Below, piece after piece: positions 56,311 through 64,000 of a DNA stretch of 64,000 nucleotides. Each line of letters starts with the position of its first letter. Within the stretch, counting starts at the first letter, position 1. The position numbers were made by a program, and so were the translations under genes. Source of the stretch: an uncultured Cohaesibacter sp. (GTDB lineage Bacteria; Pseudomonadota; Alphaproteobacteria; Rhizobiales; Cohaesibacteraceae); contig NZ_OY761553.1 of NCBI RefSeq assembly GCF_963664735.1, positions 3,779,001 to 3,843,000 on the forward strand, written 5' to 3'. The notes beneath the pieces are model-generated. The model worked only from the letters and a program-made list of their open reading frames with translations, did not search any database and was not told the DNA's origin.

Positions 56311-57507
56311 ATGATTATTCATCCCGTTATTAAAGGGCAGGTTGCCAAATCCTGCCATCCCGTCGGCTGTGGAGCAGCGGTCGCCGAGCAGGTTGCCTAT
56401 GTTCAGAGCGCAAAGCAAATAGCCAAGGGGCCGCGCAAGGTCCTCATTCTTGGGGGCTCATCGGGCTTCGGGCTGGCTTCGCGCATTGCGCTGTCTTTTG
56501 GAGGCGCAGGGGCTGATACCATCGCTGTCGCGTTCGAGCGGGGGCCTTCGGAAAAGGGTGTTGGCTCTGCTGGATGGTACAATCTTCTTCATTTCAGCCG
56601 TATGGCGGAAAAAGAGGGGGTGATCGCCAAGAATTTCGTCGGTGATGCCTTCTTGCCAGCGACGAGGGCGAAAGTTGCGGACTATATCCGGACCGAGTTT
56701 GGCGGTTCGGTTGATCTGGTTGTTTATTCTTTGGCAACCGGTGCTCGTCCTGATCCGCTTACTGGTGATCTGGTTCGCTCGGTGATCAAGCCGATTGGCG
56801 CTGAGGTTCGGGGCTATACGGTCAATCTGGAAAAGGATTGTCTGGAAGAGCAATGTCTGGAACCCGCGACAGATCAGGAAATCGGCGATACCATCAAGGT
56901 GATGGGCGGCGAGGACTGGCGGAGCTGGATCGCGTTTCTGAAGGATTAGGGCTTGCTGGCGAGAGGCTGTGAGACACTGGCCTTTTCCTACATTGGCCCT
57001 CAATCCACCTACCCGATTTATCACCACGGCACCTTGGGGCGTGCCAAGGCGGATCTGCAGCAAGCGGCGGATCTGCTGAATGCTGAGCTCGATGATCTTG
57101 CAGGTAAGGCTCATATTGTGGTTTGCAAGGCGCTAGTGACCAAGGCGAGCGTATTCATTCCGGGGCTTTCGTCTTATCTGCTGGCCCTGTTCCGTGTGAT
57201 GAAGGATATGGGGCTGCATGAAGGCTGTATTGAGCAGATGCAGCGGCTTTATGCAGACAAACTCTATTCCCTAGATGGTATCGTGGATATCGACAAAGAT
57301 CGTCTCGTGCGGATCGATGACCGTGAACAGCGTGTCGACGTTCAGGAAAAAGTGTCGGAGTTGTTGGCAGAAATTACGCCGGAGACCTTTTGTTCGGTTG
57401 GCGACTATGACGGCTATAAAGCCGATTTTCTGAAGCTGAACGGCTTCGGGCTTGATGGTGTCGACTATGATGAAGATATAGATCTTGCCCAGTTTGGTGT
57501 CGTCTGA
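56311..57507 (+). pseudogene. fabV: Enoyl-ACP reductase FabV interrupted by an in-frame amber codon
   Basis: Two frames in the same phase (56311-56949 and 56953-57507) together make one FabV-like protein of about 398 aa, the usual length. The first part holds the NADH-binding loop ILGGSSGFGLASRIA and VMGGEDWRSWI; the second holds the catalytic Tyr-x8-Lys (YHHGTLGRAK) and the C-terminal ADFLKLNGFGLDGVDYDEDIDL. A single TAG at 56947-56949 replaces the residue before the conserved G-x-L of FabV. AAGGA lies 7 nt before the TTG at 56953, so reinitiation is possible, but each half lacks part of the active site. It may be a real nonsense mutation, a sequencing error or a read-through site. Confidence 0.85.
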
Positions 57508-57537
57508 CTTACCAATTTGGGGAAGCCATTGGGTCGT

Positions 57538-58356
57538 CTAGTCCTGTTCGCGCAGCTTGGCTACGGCCCTGATACGCTCGTTTCGTAAAAGATTGCGGTG
57601 CCGTTCCTGGCTGCCTTTGAGGTGATCGCGCATTGCTTCGCGTGCGCCGTTTTCATCGCCATTGGAAATGGCGATCACGATGCGTTCATGCTCTTTGATG
57701 AGCAAATTGCGGTAGGCGATTTCATCGAGGTCTTCAGCGGGTGTGCTTTTGCCAGTTTGTGGGATGGCTGCGTTGCCTTGCATTTCAAGAAAGGTTGCAA
57801 AGAGCGGATTGTTGGTCGCTTTCGCGATAGCAATATGCAGGGCGACATCCGCTTCGCTCCAGTGTCGCCCGTCGCTGACGCAGCTGATAACTGCGGCGTG
57901 TTTTTCAAAGATTTCCTCTTCCTGCACAGGCGAACGGCGCAAGGCGGCCAATCCTGCCGCTTCGATTTCCAGCGGTGTCCTCGCTTCGAGAATCTCCAGA
58001 GATGAAAACAGCCGTTCCCTGTCAACCGAGAGCGGTTTGCGTTGGAAGGTGAAGTTGATGGGGTCCAGAACGAAAACGCCTGCGCCCTGCTTGGCTTCGA
58101 CCAAGCCGTCTGAGCGGAGTGCTGCTATTGCCTCGCGTACTACCGTCCTTGATACGGAGAAAGCCTTGGTCAGTTGCGCTTCGCTGGGCAGTTTGTCTCC
58201 GGCAACATAGGTTCCTTGCAGGATGTCATTGCGGATGGTCTCGCTGACGCGAGAAACGAGGGTGCCCTTTGTTTGTGCTGAACCGCCAGCCCGTTCTGCC
58301 TGCGCCATGATGATTGCCATAAATCTGTCTGGTGAGTTTTGAGTGAAGTTTCTCAA
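57538..58356 (-). CDS. GntR family regulator, FadR/FCD type
   Basis: Repressor-like protein with winged helix (LPSEAQLTKAFSVSRTVVREAIAALRSDGLVEAKQGAGVFV) and an FCD effector domain containing metal-ligand type residues (VALHIAIAKATNNPLFATFLEMQG, LIKEHERIVIAISNGDENGAREAMRDHL). Relatives control uronate, gluconate and other sugar-acid genes. It follows the discoidin-like and lyase genes on the same strand with an 85-nt gap that contains a candidate operator, so autoregulation is likely. The start is uncertain; ATGs at codons 13 and 17 of the frame are alternatives. Confidence 0.88.
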   Translation of the reverse strand: MRNFTQNSPDRFMAIIMAQAERAGGSAQTKGTLVSRVSETIRNDILQGTYVAGDKLPSEAQLTKAFSVSRTVVREAIAALRSDGLVEAKQGAGVFVLDPINFTFQRKPLSVDRERLFSSLEILEARTPLEIEAAGLAALRRSPVQEEEIFEKHAAVISCVSDGRHWSEADVALHIAIAKATNNPLFATFLEMQGNAAIPQTGKSTPAEDLDEIAYRNLLIKEHERIVIAISNGDENGAREAMRDHLKGSQERHRNLLRNERIRAVAKLREQD

Positions 58357-58385
58357 AACGATTTTAATTACGCCTTACCTCATAA

Positions 58386-58398
58386 CTTGTATGATAAG
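58386..58398. promoter_or_regulatory. Candidate GntR operator, site 1
   Basis: CTTGTATGATAAG is an imperfect palindrome of the TTGTAT-n-ATA type used by FadR-subfamily regulators. It lies 30 nt upstream of the GntR gene. A second copy with 11 of 13 bases identical lies at 61203-61215. Confidence 0.5.
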
Positions 58399-58441
58399 AT
58401 TGCGATAAATGCAACAGCATGATGACAAGTTTGTCGCAGGG

Positions 58442-59242
58442 TCAGTCGTGCGGGCTTTTGTCTCTTCCCCACACTTCCAATTGGGTCAGAGCGGGGAACG
58501 GTGAAGGATCGTCTGCTTTGACTAATCGGTCCAGTTGCAGCTTTGATGCTATTTGTGGTTCAATTTCAATCTGTTGTCCCTGTTCGGTTTTCTGAAGGGA
58601 TATCGATTTTGTCCAGCCATTGTCCAGAGAGATTTGTGCGCTCTCCCACCAGGCATCGTGAGGAAAGTCGGCGCGCGTGAAAATGATCAGCTTTTCAATG
58701 ATGACTTTCCGACCAAAGTCTAAAGTAAGTGCAGCCTCAGGATCGCAATTGATTCCCCAACTTGTATAGGGCCAAAAACCGTGGTTGTTGCTTGAAATTT
58801 CGCCGTCTATGGCGTTTCGTGCTGCAAATGCTGCTTCACCACGGGTTTCGACATTGGCTGATGCGTGGGGAAAAATCGTGGTATTTTCCCCATGATCGTA
58901 GGGATTTAACGCCAAGTTGAAGCATGAACGCGATGCCGGGTTTTCCGTTACTCTCGCCATGATCCTGTGTGAAGAGCCTTGAAAGGCAAATGGCGGGTAG
59001 GTCTGGCACTTATCTCCTTGCGGGATTGGAAAAGAAAAGCACTTATTTTTAAAATAGACGCTTGAAAGAGGCAGGCTGCTATCAAGGCTGAGGTCGATGA
59101 AGGGTGTCGCGCAGCTTGACTGGACTTCGATGATGTCCCCTTGCTGGTAGGAGGATTGATAGAAAAGGCAACAGCTTTCTTTGCCGGAAGCCTGTTCCAA
59201 AACCTCTCCTTTGGCGTTCAGGATGGATATGGTTATGCTCAT
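58442..59242 (-). CDS. Discoidin-like (F5/8 type C-like) domain protein
   Basis: The N-terminal 130 residues match nothing I recognise. The C-terminal half (about 130-258: AARNAIDGEISSNNHGFWPYTSWGINCDPEAALTLDFGRKVIIEKLII, then FPALTQLEVWG) resembles galactose-binding/discoidin modules of carbohydrate enzymes. There is no signal peptide, so it should be cytoplasmic, unusual for a carbohydrate-binding domain. It lies 15 nt after the heparinase-family gene and probably helps that enzyme or is itself a lyase/isomerase accessory. Function unknown. Confidence 0.6.
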   Translation of the reverse strand: MSITISILNAKGEVLEQASGKESCCLFYQSSYQQGDIIEVQSSCATPFIDLSLDSSLPLSSVYFKNKCFSFPIPQGDKCQTYPPFAFQGSSHRIMARVTENPASRSCFNLALNPYDHGENTTIFPHASANVETRGEAAFAARNAIDGEISSNNHGFWPYTSWGINCDPEAALTLDFGRKVIIEKLIIFTRADFPHDAWWESAQISLDNGWTKSISLQKTEQGQQIEIEPQIASKLQLDRLVKADDPSPFPALTQLEVWGRDKSPHD

Positions 59243-59257
59243 GGCTTCTCTTTCCTC

Positions 59258-61051
59258 CTATTCGTTGATCGTGAGGCGTAGCGTGCCGTTTTTGAGCGGT
59301 AGCAAGAGCCGGTAGAGGACGGTGGGCCACGACAAGCGAAGTCGTGGGTCGTCAATGGGGATGGTTTCCAGAGTTGGAGCTTCTGCTCCTTCGACAAGGA
59401 TTTCGCCCAGATCCTTCAGGATGATGCGGTCGGCTGCGAGTGTTGGTTTGGTGGAAAACAGCAAAGAAAGCGTTGCCTTCTTTGCTCCCTCATAACGGTC
59501 CTGAATTTCGATTGAGCGGTTTTTGGTAAATCTTAGTGTGCGACAATAGCTTTTAACCCCGGCTTGTGGGGGGTAAGCTGCCGCGATCTCCATGGACATG
59601 GAAGTGATGTTTTCGCCAAGGGAGACTTTTATGTCGCTTGCGCCAAAGCTCTCGCCGTCTTGCTGGTCGATGCCTTCGAAGCTCGGCAGATTGTGGTAGC
59701 CGGACTGCATGGTCCAAATTTCATATCGGCGGACAGAAAAGGTTTTGGCAGTATAGGTTTCTACGCCGATGTCGATGAGAAAAGGTTTGCCATTTTTATA
59801 GAGTGTGAAGCTGCCGACGTCGTTGTGATTATGGCTGTCGCCATTGTCCCCCGCTTTTACTGCAAGGGAAAACTGATCATCTCTTGCGGTTAAGAGGCCG
59901 ATGCTTTCATAAAAATGGTCTGGTATCTGTGGCTTTATGCTTTTCTCGGTCGGCGTGTTGGCCAAGGTAAAAGCGGTTTGCAGGCGGTAGAATAGATTGA
60001 TTTCATCCGGCAAGTCCGGGTTTGGGTCTTTCTGCCAGTTGGCAAGGGCGAAATCTGCGAGAAATGCTGAACCGGTTGCCTTGCCAAAGAGATGTTCTCG
60101 AGCACCGCAAAAGCCCGCTTTTGCCGCAGAATCGGCGAAGTTGAAATAGCAGTCTTCGGTTACATGCATGTGGGCTGCGAACTCGGCTATGTTGCGGATT
60201 TTCTCCTCTTGCCAAAGCGGCTTAAATGCCTTTGGAGCCACTTGCGCCAGAATGTTGAGTGCATTGAAAAGGCATAAGCCAGCATGGCGGTAATAGAGGA
60301 TACCTTCTTCACAGGCTCCATCCTGTCCGTAATCCTTGAGGAAGCAATCAAGGCTGTAGGCCGCTTTTGTAATGACCGCCTTGCGGGTTGCTTCCGTTTG
60401 GGGCGTGAGAAAAGCGACAAGAAGGATGTTTTGTGTGCACCATGGGGTCCAGTTGCACATGGGCTCGTCGCCGTTGCCCATCCACCAGAAGTGTTCCGAG
60501 AGATATGGTTCGATAATGCGCTTTTGCAATTCGCTCTTGATGCGCGCTGAAATAAGCGGTGATACGCGGTCGAATCTGTCCCCAAAAAGATAAAACAAAA
60601 GAGCCAGCTGGGCGCCGGTTTCTGCGGCGAACAGGTCGATTACGGGTCGGTCAGGATCCGGGAGCGCTTGGCAGGGCGTGTCCCGCACATACGTATTGTG
60701 AGCGGGTAATTGCCATCCTGTTTCTTCGCAAAGCAGCATGATGCCATCAATGATGCTGTCGAAATACTGATCTTGTTGCAGGAGCAGTGTCGCCAATGCA
60801 AAGGCGTTCAGCATGCGCCGGCGTTGCATATAAGGCGTCTCATAACGCGCGCGGTTGCCGTTCCTTGTGAAGTCGAGATAGGTGCTGGCGTTGAGTGTCG
60901 GCCAGGTGGCTGGGCAAGACAAGGCCGTTTGGGACAGTCTTTCCCTGTAGGTTGCAGGCAGGCTGCTCCAGTTCACATTGTTTTCAAACGGCCATGCCGG
61001 ATTGAATGCGGCAAGTTCCACAGGTAGCATCGCCAGGCGCTCGGTGAACAT
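59258..61051 (-). CDS. Heparinase II/III family polysaccharide lyase
   Basis: Probably an alginate- or glycosaminoglycan-type lyase that cuts uronic-acid bonds by elimination. The hallmark DSHNHNDVGSFTLYKNGKPFLIDIG (about residues 440-464) follows an N-terminal alpha/alpha toroid (about 100-380), and a beta-sandwich ends the chain. An open frame runs to 61141, but ATG 61051 (MFTERLAMLPV) has a strong GGAGGAG ribosome site 6 nt away, giving 597 aa. No signal peptide is seen, so oligosaccharides are cut inside the cell. It is divergent from sugar ABC permease genes and a GH88 gene that would process its unsaturated products. Confidence 0.85.
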   Translation of the reverse strand: MFTERLAMLPVELAAFNPAWPFENNVNWSSLPATYRERLSQTALSCPATWPTLNASTYLDFTRNGNRARYETPYMQRRRMLNAFALATLLLQQDQYFDSIIDGIMLLCEETGWQLPAHNTYVRDTPCQALPDPDRPVIDLFAAETGAQLALLFYLFGDRFDRVSPLISARIKSELQKRIIEPYLSEHFWWMGNGDEPMCNWTPWCTQNILLVAFLTPQTEATRKAVITKAAYSLDCFLKDYGQDGACEEGILYYRHAGLCLFNALNILAQVAPKAFKPLWQEEKIRNIAEFAAHMHVTEDCYFNFADSAAKAGFCGAREHLFGKATGSAFLADFALANWQKDPNPDLPDEINLFYRLQTAFTLANTPTEKSIKPQIPDHFYESIGLLTARDDQFSLAVKAGDNGDSHNHNDVGSFTLYKNGKPFLIDIGVETYTAKTFSVRRYEIWTMQSGYHNLPSFEGIDQQDGESFGASDIKVSLGENITSMSMEIAAAYPPQAGVKSYCRTLRFTKNRSIEIQDRYEGAKKATLSLLFSTKPTLAADRIILKDLGEILVEGAEAPTLETIPIDDPRLRLSWPTVLYRLLLPLKNGTLRLTINE

Positions 61052-61202
61052 TACTCTCCTCCAATTGGTCATATGATCGCTGCTGCAAAATTGGCATTGG
61101 AGCAGATATGCCTCGGCTCTATCCTCGATCATTGTCACCAATTCGACTAACTTATAATATAGATTTTGAATTTTTGGAAGATAAATATATCATAATTTTC
61201 TA

Positions 61203-61215
61203 CTTGTATTATGAG
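61203..61215. promoter_or_regulatory. Candidate GntR operator, site 2
   Basis: CTTGTATTATGAG differs from site 1 (58386) at two of 13 positions. It lies in the divergent gap between the lyase and sugar transporter genes, where one bound repressor could control both directions. The same gap is very AT-rich and carries TATAAT at 61153-61158. Confidence 0.5.
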
Positions 61216-61322
61216 TTGGTTGAGGCTAGGATGCTCGTCGTTGGGGAGGACGTTTGGGGCGCGGTGCGCCTTGTGTGATGATTTTTGCTAGATCTGGAAA
61301 AGATCAGGTTCGGGAGGATCAA

Positions 61323-62264
61323 TTGGCAGTCAGCGACTTGAAGGTCAATGGGGCGTCAGGGCGAACGAAGCGACGGGTTTTGAGCAAACGGCAGCAAAAA
61401 ATCCGCTCCTATTTCGTTGCCTACTCTTTCATAGCGCCCAATTTTCTTGGTTTTGCAATCTTTACTCTCGGGCCAATTCTATTTGCATTCGCCTTGGCGT
61501 TTATGCATTGGGATGGTTCAAACCCGATCGAGTTTGCTGGTCTTGATAATTTTTTCAAGTTGTTCCGCGACACGGCATTTATTGCAGCTTTCTGGAATAC
61601 GATCATCTACACCGTTTTTTCTGTGCCCTTGACTATGGCCTGCTCGTTGGGGCTGGCTCTTTTGCTCAATAAGAAGATATTTGGTCGGGATTTTTTCCGT
61701 GCAGCGATGTTCTTTCCCTATGTGGCGTCTCTGGTGGCTGCGGCAGTTGTCTGGAACATGTTGTTTAATCCTGAAATGGGGCCGGTCAATATGCTGCTCT
61801 ATACCTTCGGGGTTGATCCTGCCAATCTGCCCGGATGGGCCGCCGACAAAGACTGGGCGATGGTGACCATTATCCTGTTTGGTATCTGGAAGCAGGCCGG
61901 GTATTTCATGGTGATCTATCTGGCTGGTTTGCAGGGCGTCAATCAGGAGCTTTATGAAGCGGCCGATCTTGATGGTGCAAACAGCTGGCAGAAATTCTGG
62001 AATGTGACCGTGCCGCAGCTGATGCCGACGACCTTCTTTGTGTCGGTCATGCTGACGATCAACTCGTTCAAGGTGTTCGATCAGGTTTACATGATCACAC
62101 AAGGTGGGCCGGGAACATCAACGCTTGTGCTGGTCTATCACATTTATAACGAAGCGTTCATTTCCTGGGATCTTGGATATTCAAGCATGGTGGCGCTGGT
62201 TCTTTTCGCACTGGTTCTGCTGGTTACGCTGGTTCAGTTCCGTTACTCGAGAAATATGGATTAG
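61323..62264 (+). CDS. Carbohydrate ABC transporter permease (MalF/UgpA type)
   Basis: Inner-membrane permease with six helices; the EAA loop is EAADLDGANSWQKFWNVTVPQLMPTTFF. An open frame starts at 61254, but a TTG at 61323 has a GGGAGG site 5 nt before it and yields 313 aa, the usual size for such permeases. No binding protein or ATPase gene is present in the window next to it; they may lie beyond the right edge. Uronate-containing oligosaccharide is the likely cargo from context. Confidence 0.9.
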   Translation: MAVSDLKVNGASGRTKRRVLSKRQQKIRSYFVAYSFIAPNFLGFAIFTLGPILFAFALAFMHWDGSNPIEFAGLDNFFKLFRDTAFIAAFWNTIIYTVFSVPLTMACSLGLALLLNKKIFGRDFFRAAMFFPYVASLVAAAVVWNMLFNPEMGPVNMLLYTFGVDPANLPGWAADKDWAMVTIILFGIWKQAGYFMVIYLAGLQGVNQELYEAADLDGANSWQKFWNVTVPQLMPTTFFVSVMLTINSFKVFDQVYMITQGGPGTSTLVLVYHIYNEAFISWDLGYSSMVALVLFALVLLVTLVQFRYSRNMD

Positions 62265-62275
62265 GGAGCGGGACC

Positions 62276-63112
62276 ATGAAGCTTTTTGGCAAGAAAATCA
62301 AAGTCAGCAGAATTCTGATCTATCTTTTGATCATCGGTGTGACCATCCTCATGTTGCTGCCATTCGTCTGGATGCTATCGGCTTCGCTGAAACTGAACCG
62401 GGAAGTGTTCGAATTCCCGATCCAGTGGATTCCGCCACATCCGCGCTGGCAGAATTATGTCGATATCTGGACCAAGATCCCGATGCTGACCTTCGTGTTC
62501 AATACCGCAAAGATCACGATCATCGTGACGCTGCTGCAGCTGTTCACTTCCAGCTTTGCGGCCTATGCTTTTGCGAAGCTCAAATTCCCTTATCGGGATG
62601 TCTTGTTTCTTGGCTATATCGCGACCATCGCCATGCCTTGGCAGGTCTATATGGTGCCGCAGTTCCTCTTCATGCGTGAGATCGGGCTTTATAATTCCCA
62701 TTGGGCCTTGATTTGTTTGCAGGCATTTACAGCGTTTGGCGTGTTCCTGATGCGGCAGTTTTATATGTCAGTGCCGGATGAATTATGCGAGGCGGCGCGC
62801 GTTGATGGCATGAATGAGTATCAGATCTGGTGGTCAATCATGTTGCCGCTTTCAAAGCCTGCGCTTTCCACGCTGACGATTTTCACCTTCGTTTTTGCCT
62901 GGAACGACTTCCTTGGCCCAATGATCTATCTGACCAAGACGGAGCTCAAGACCATCCAGATCGGGTTGCGTATGTTCATTTCGCAATATTCTGCGGAATA
63001 TGGGTTGATCATGGCCGCCTCGGTTGTCGCCATCATTCCAGTGCTTATCGTCTTCCTGTCGTTGCAACGCTTCTTTGTTGAAGGTGTGGCCAGTACGGGG
63101 CTTAAGGGATGA
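62276..63112 (+). CDS. Carbohydrate ABC transporter permease (MalG/UgpE type)
   Basis: Partner permease of 278 aa with six helices and EAA loop CEAARVDGMNEYQIWWSIMLPLSKPAL. It begins 11 nt after the first permease and overlaps the GH88 gene by 4 nt (ATGA), so transport and hydrolysis are coupled. Confidence 0.92.
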   Translation: MKLFGKKIKVSRILIYLLIIGVTILMLLPFVWMLSASLKLNREVFEFPIQWIPPHPRWQNYVDIWTKIPMLTFVFNTAKITIIVTLLQLFTSSFAAYAFAKLKFPYRDVLFLGYIATIAMPWQVYMVPQFLFMREIGLYNSHWALICLQAFTAFGVFLMRQFYMSVPDELCEAARVDGMNEYQIWWSIMLPLSKPALSTLTIFTFVFAWNDFLGPMIYLTKTELKTIQIGLRMFISQYSAEYGLIMAASVVAIIPVLIVFLSLQRFFVEGVASTGLKG

Positions 63113-64000
63113 CCGATATGGCAGAGATTCAGGCAGAGTTTTCTCTAGAACCGATAAGCGCCGATGATGTGAAGGCTGCTGGCGAGATCGCTGTAGCGCA
63201 AGTGTTGCGCAATCTTCCCGATTTTACGTATCGCATGCAAAATCATTCAAGCGTTGGTGGCTTCTATCCCGCCTGCGACAATGTGCAGTGGACTTGCGGT
63301 TTCTGGCCGGGTGAAGTGTGGCTGGCTTATGAGTGGACCGGCAATGAGACCTTCCGGCATGCAGCCCAGATCATGGTGCAGAGCTTCCTTCATCGCATCG
63401 AGAATAAAATCGAGGTCGATCACCACGACATGGGCTTTCTTTATAGCCCTTCTTGCGTGGCGGCGTGGAAGCTGGTGAATGATGAAGACGGGCGCAAGGC
63501 GGCCATTCTGGCCGCAGATCAATTGATTGCGCGTTATCATGAAGTTGGCCAGTTCATTCAGGCCTGGGGCGCGATGGGCGAGCAAGAGAATTATCGCTAC
63601 ATCATAGATTGCTTGCTGAACCTGCCGTTACTCTATTGGGCTTCGCGCGAAACCGGCCTTGCCAAATATGCGGACATCGCCCGCGTTCACGCAGCAACAA
63701 CGCTGAAGCATTCAATCCGGCCCGATTATTCCACTTATCACACCTTCTTCATGGACCCTGAGACGGGCGACCCTGTCAAAGGTGTGACGTGTCAGGGTTA
63801 TCGGGATGATAGTGACTGGGCGCGTGGGCAGGCATGGAGCATCTATGGCATGGCGCTTTCCTATCGCTATGACAGGCGGGATGATTACCGAGAGATGTTT
63901 GATCATCTGCTTGGCTTCTTTCTCAAGCGTTTGCCCTCTGACATGGTTCCCTATTGGGACATGATTTTTAGTGACGGCGATAGCGAGCCCAGAGATTCCT
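63109..64000 (+). CDS. GH88 unsaturated glucuronyl hydrolase (truncated by window end)
   Basis: Releases the 4,5-unsaturated uronic acid that lyases leave on oligosaccharides. Features of GH88 are visible: WTCGFWPGEVWLAYEWTGN, the acid residue region HHDMGFLYSPSC, the second Asp in YIIDCLLNLPLLYWA, and the RGQAWSIYGMALSYRY block. The frame is open from ATG 63109 to the last base (297 codons), and full-length members have about 380-400 aa, so the C-terminus is outside. No signal peptide. It matches the heparinase-family lyase as the next step. Confidence 0.92.
   Translation, partial: MTDMAEIQAEFSLEPISADDVKAAGEIAVAQVLRNLPDFTYRMQNHSSVGGFYPACDNVQWTCGFWPGEVWLAYEWTGNETFRHAAQIMVQSFLHRIENKIEVDHHDMGFLYSPSCVAAWKLVNDEDGRKAAILAADQLIARYHEVGQFIQAWGAMGEQENYRYIIDCLLNLPLLYWASRETGLAKYADIARVHAATTLKHSIRPDYSTYHTFFMDPETGDPVKGVTCQGYRDDSDWARGQAWSIYGMALSYRYDRRDDYREMFDHLLGFFLKRLPSDMVPYWDMIFSDGDSEPRDS

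Noticed and set aside
1-64000. CRISPR arrays, tRNA or rRNA genes, insertion sequences, phage genes or attachment sites
   Set aside because: I saw no regularly spaced repeats, cloverleaf-like conserved sequences, transposase or integrase genes; a short ATT microsatellite near 48750 is too small to matter.

Overview
The window reads as chromosomal DNA of an alphaproteobacterium, probably a marine or host-associated member of the Hyphomicrobiales (a Cohaesibacter-like genome would fit). This rests on the gene repertoire (fused CysNC, five-step Hut pathway with HutF and HutG, TRAP and peptide ABC systems, FabV) and a GC content near one half by eye; the species cannot be fixed from sequence alone. 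No rRNA, tRNA, CRISPR array, insertion sequence or phage gene was seen.

1-22.4 kb is a surface-polysaccharide locus. It holds an ABC-type capsule export set (outer-membrane lipoprotein, KpsS-like protein, KpsE-like inner-membrane protein, KpsT, KpsM), GDP-mannose supply (phosphomannomutase, ManC), four glycosyltransferase-type proteins or relatives, an FkbM methyltransferase, a membrane acyltransferase with an SGNH domain, and two unrelated-looking sulfotransferases. At its right edge cysD, cysNC and cysQ make PAPS and clear PAP. Together they suggest a sulfated, acylated capsule or exopolysaccharide.

22.6-45.3 kb is a nitrogen and peptide catabolism region. Eleven minus-strand genes run almost without gaps: peptide ABC transporter (binding protein, two permeases, fused double ATPase), a gamma-glutamyltransferase-family enzyme without signal peptide, an M20 hydrolase, a TauE/SafE permease, D-serine dehydratase, an amidase, RidA and a DadA-type D-amino-acid dehydrogenase. 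A divergent GntR/FCD regulator, an Asp/Glu racemase-family protein, a second DadA paralogue with a TRAP transporter and a UspA protein, an esterase-type hydrolase and a YtcJ-type amidohydrolase follow. The set looks built to import small peptides and degrade D- or gamma-linked residues.

45.5-56.2 kb is a complete histidine utilisation cluster. hutI-hutH-hutG-hutU and a polar amino acid ABC transporter lie on the minus strand; hutF-hutC diverge from them around an inverted repeat that is a good HutC operator candidate. Just downstream, fabV (enoyl-ACP reductase) is interrupted by one in-frame amber codon.

57.5-64 kb is a polysaccharide-breakdown locus: a FadR-type GntR regulator, a discoidin-like protein, a heparinase II/III-family lyase, two sugar ABC permeases and the start of a GH88 unsaturated glucuronyl hydrolase that runs off the window. 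Two near-identical 13-bp candidate operators lie in this locus. The enzymes lack signal peptides, so uronic-acid oligosaccharides are probably imported first and cut in the cytoplasm.
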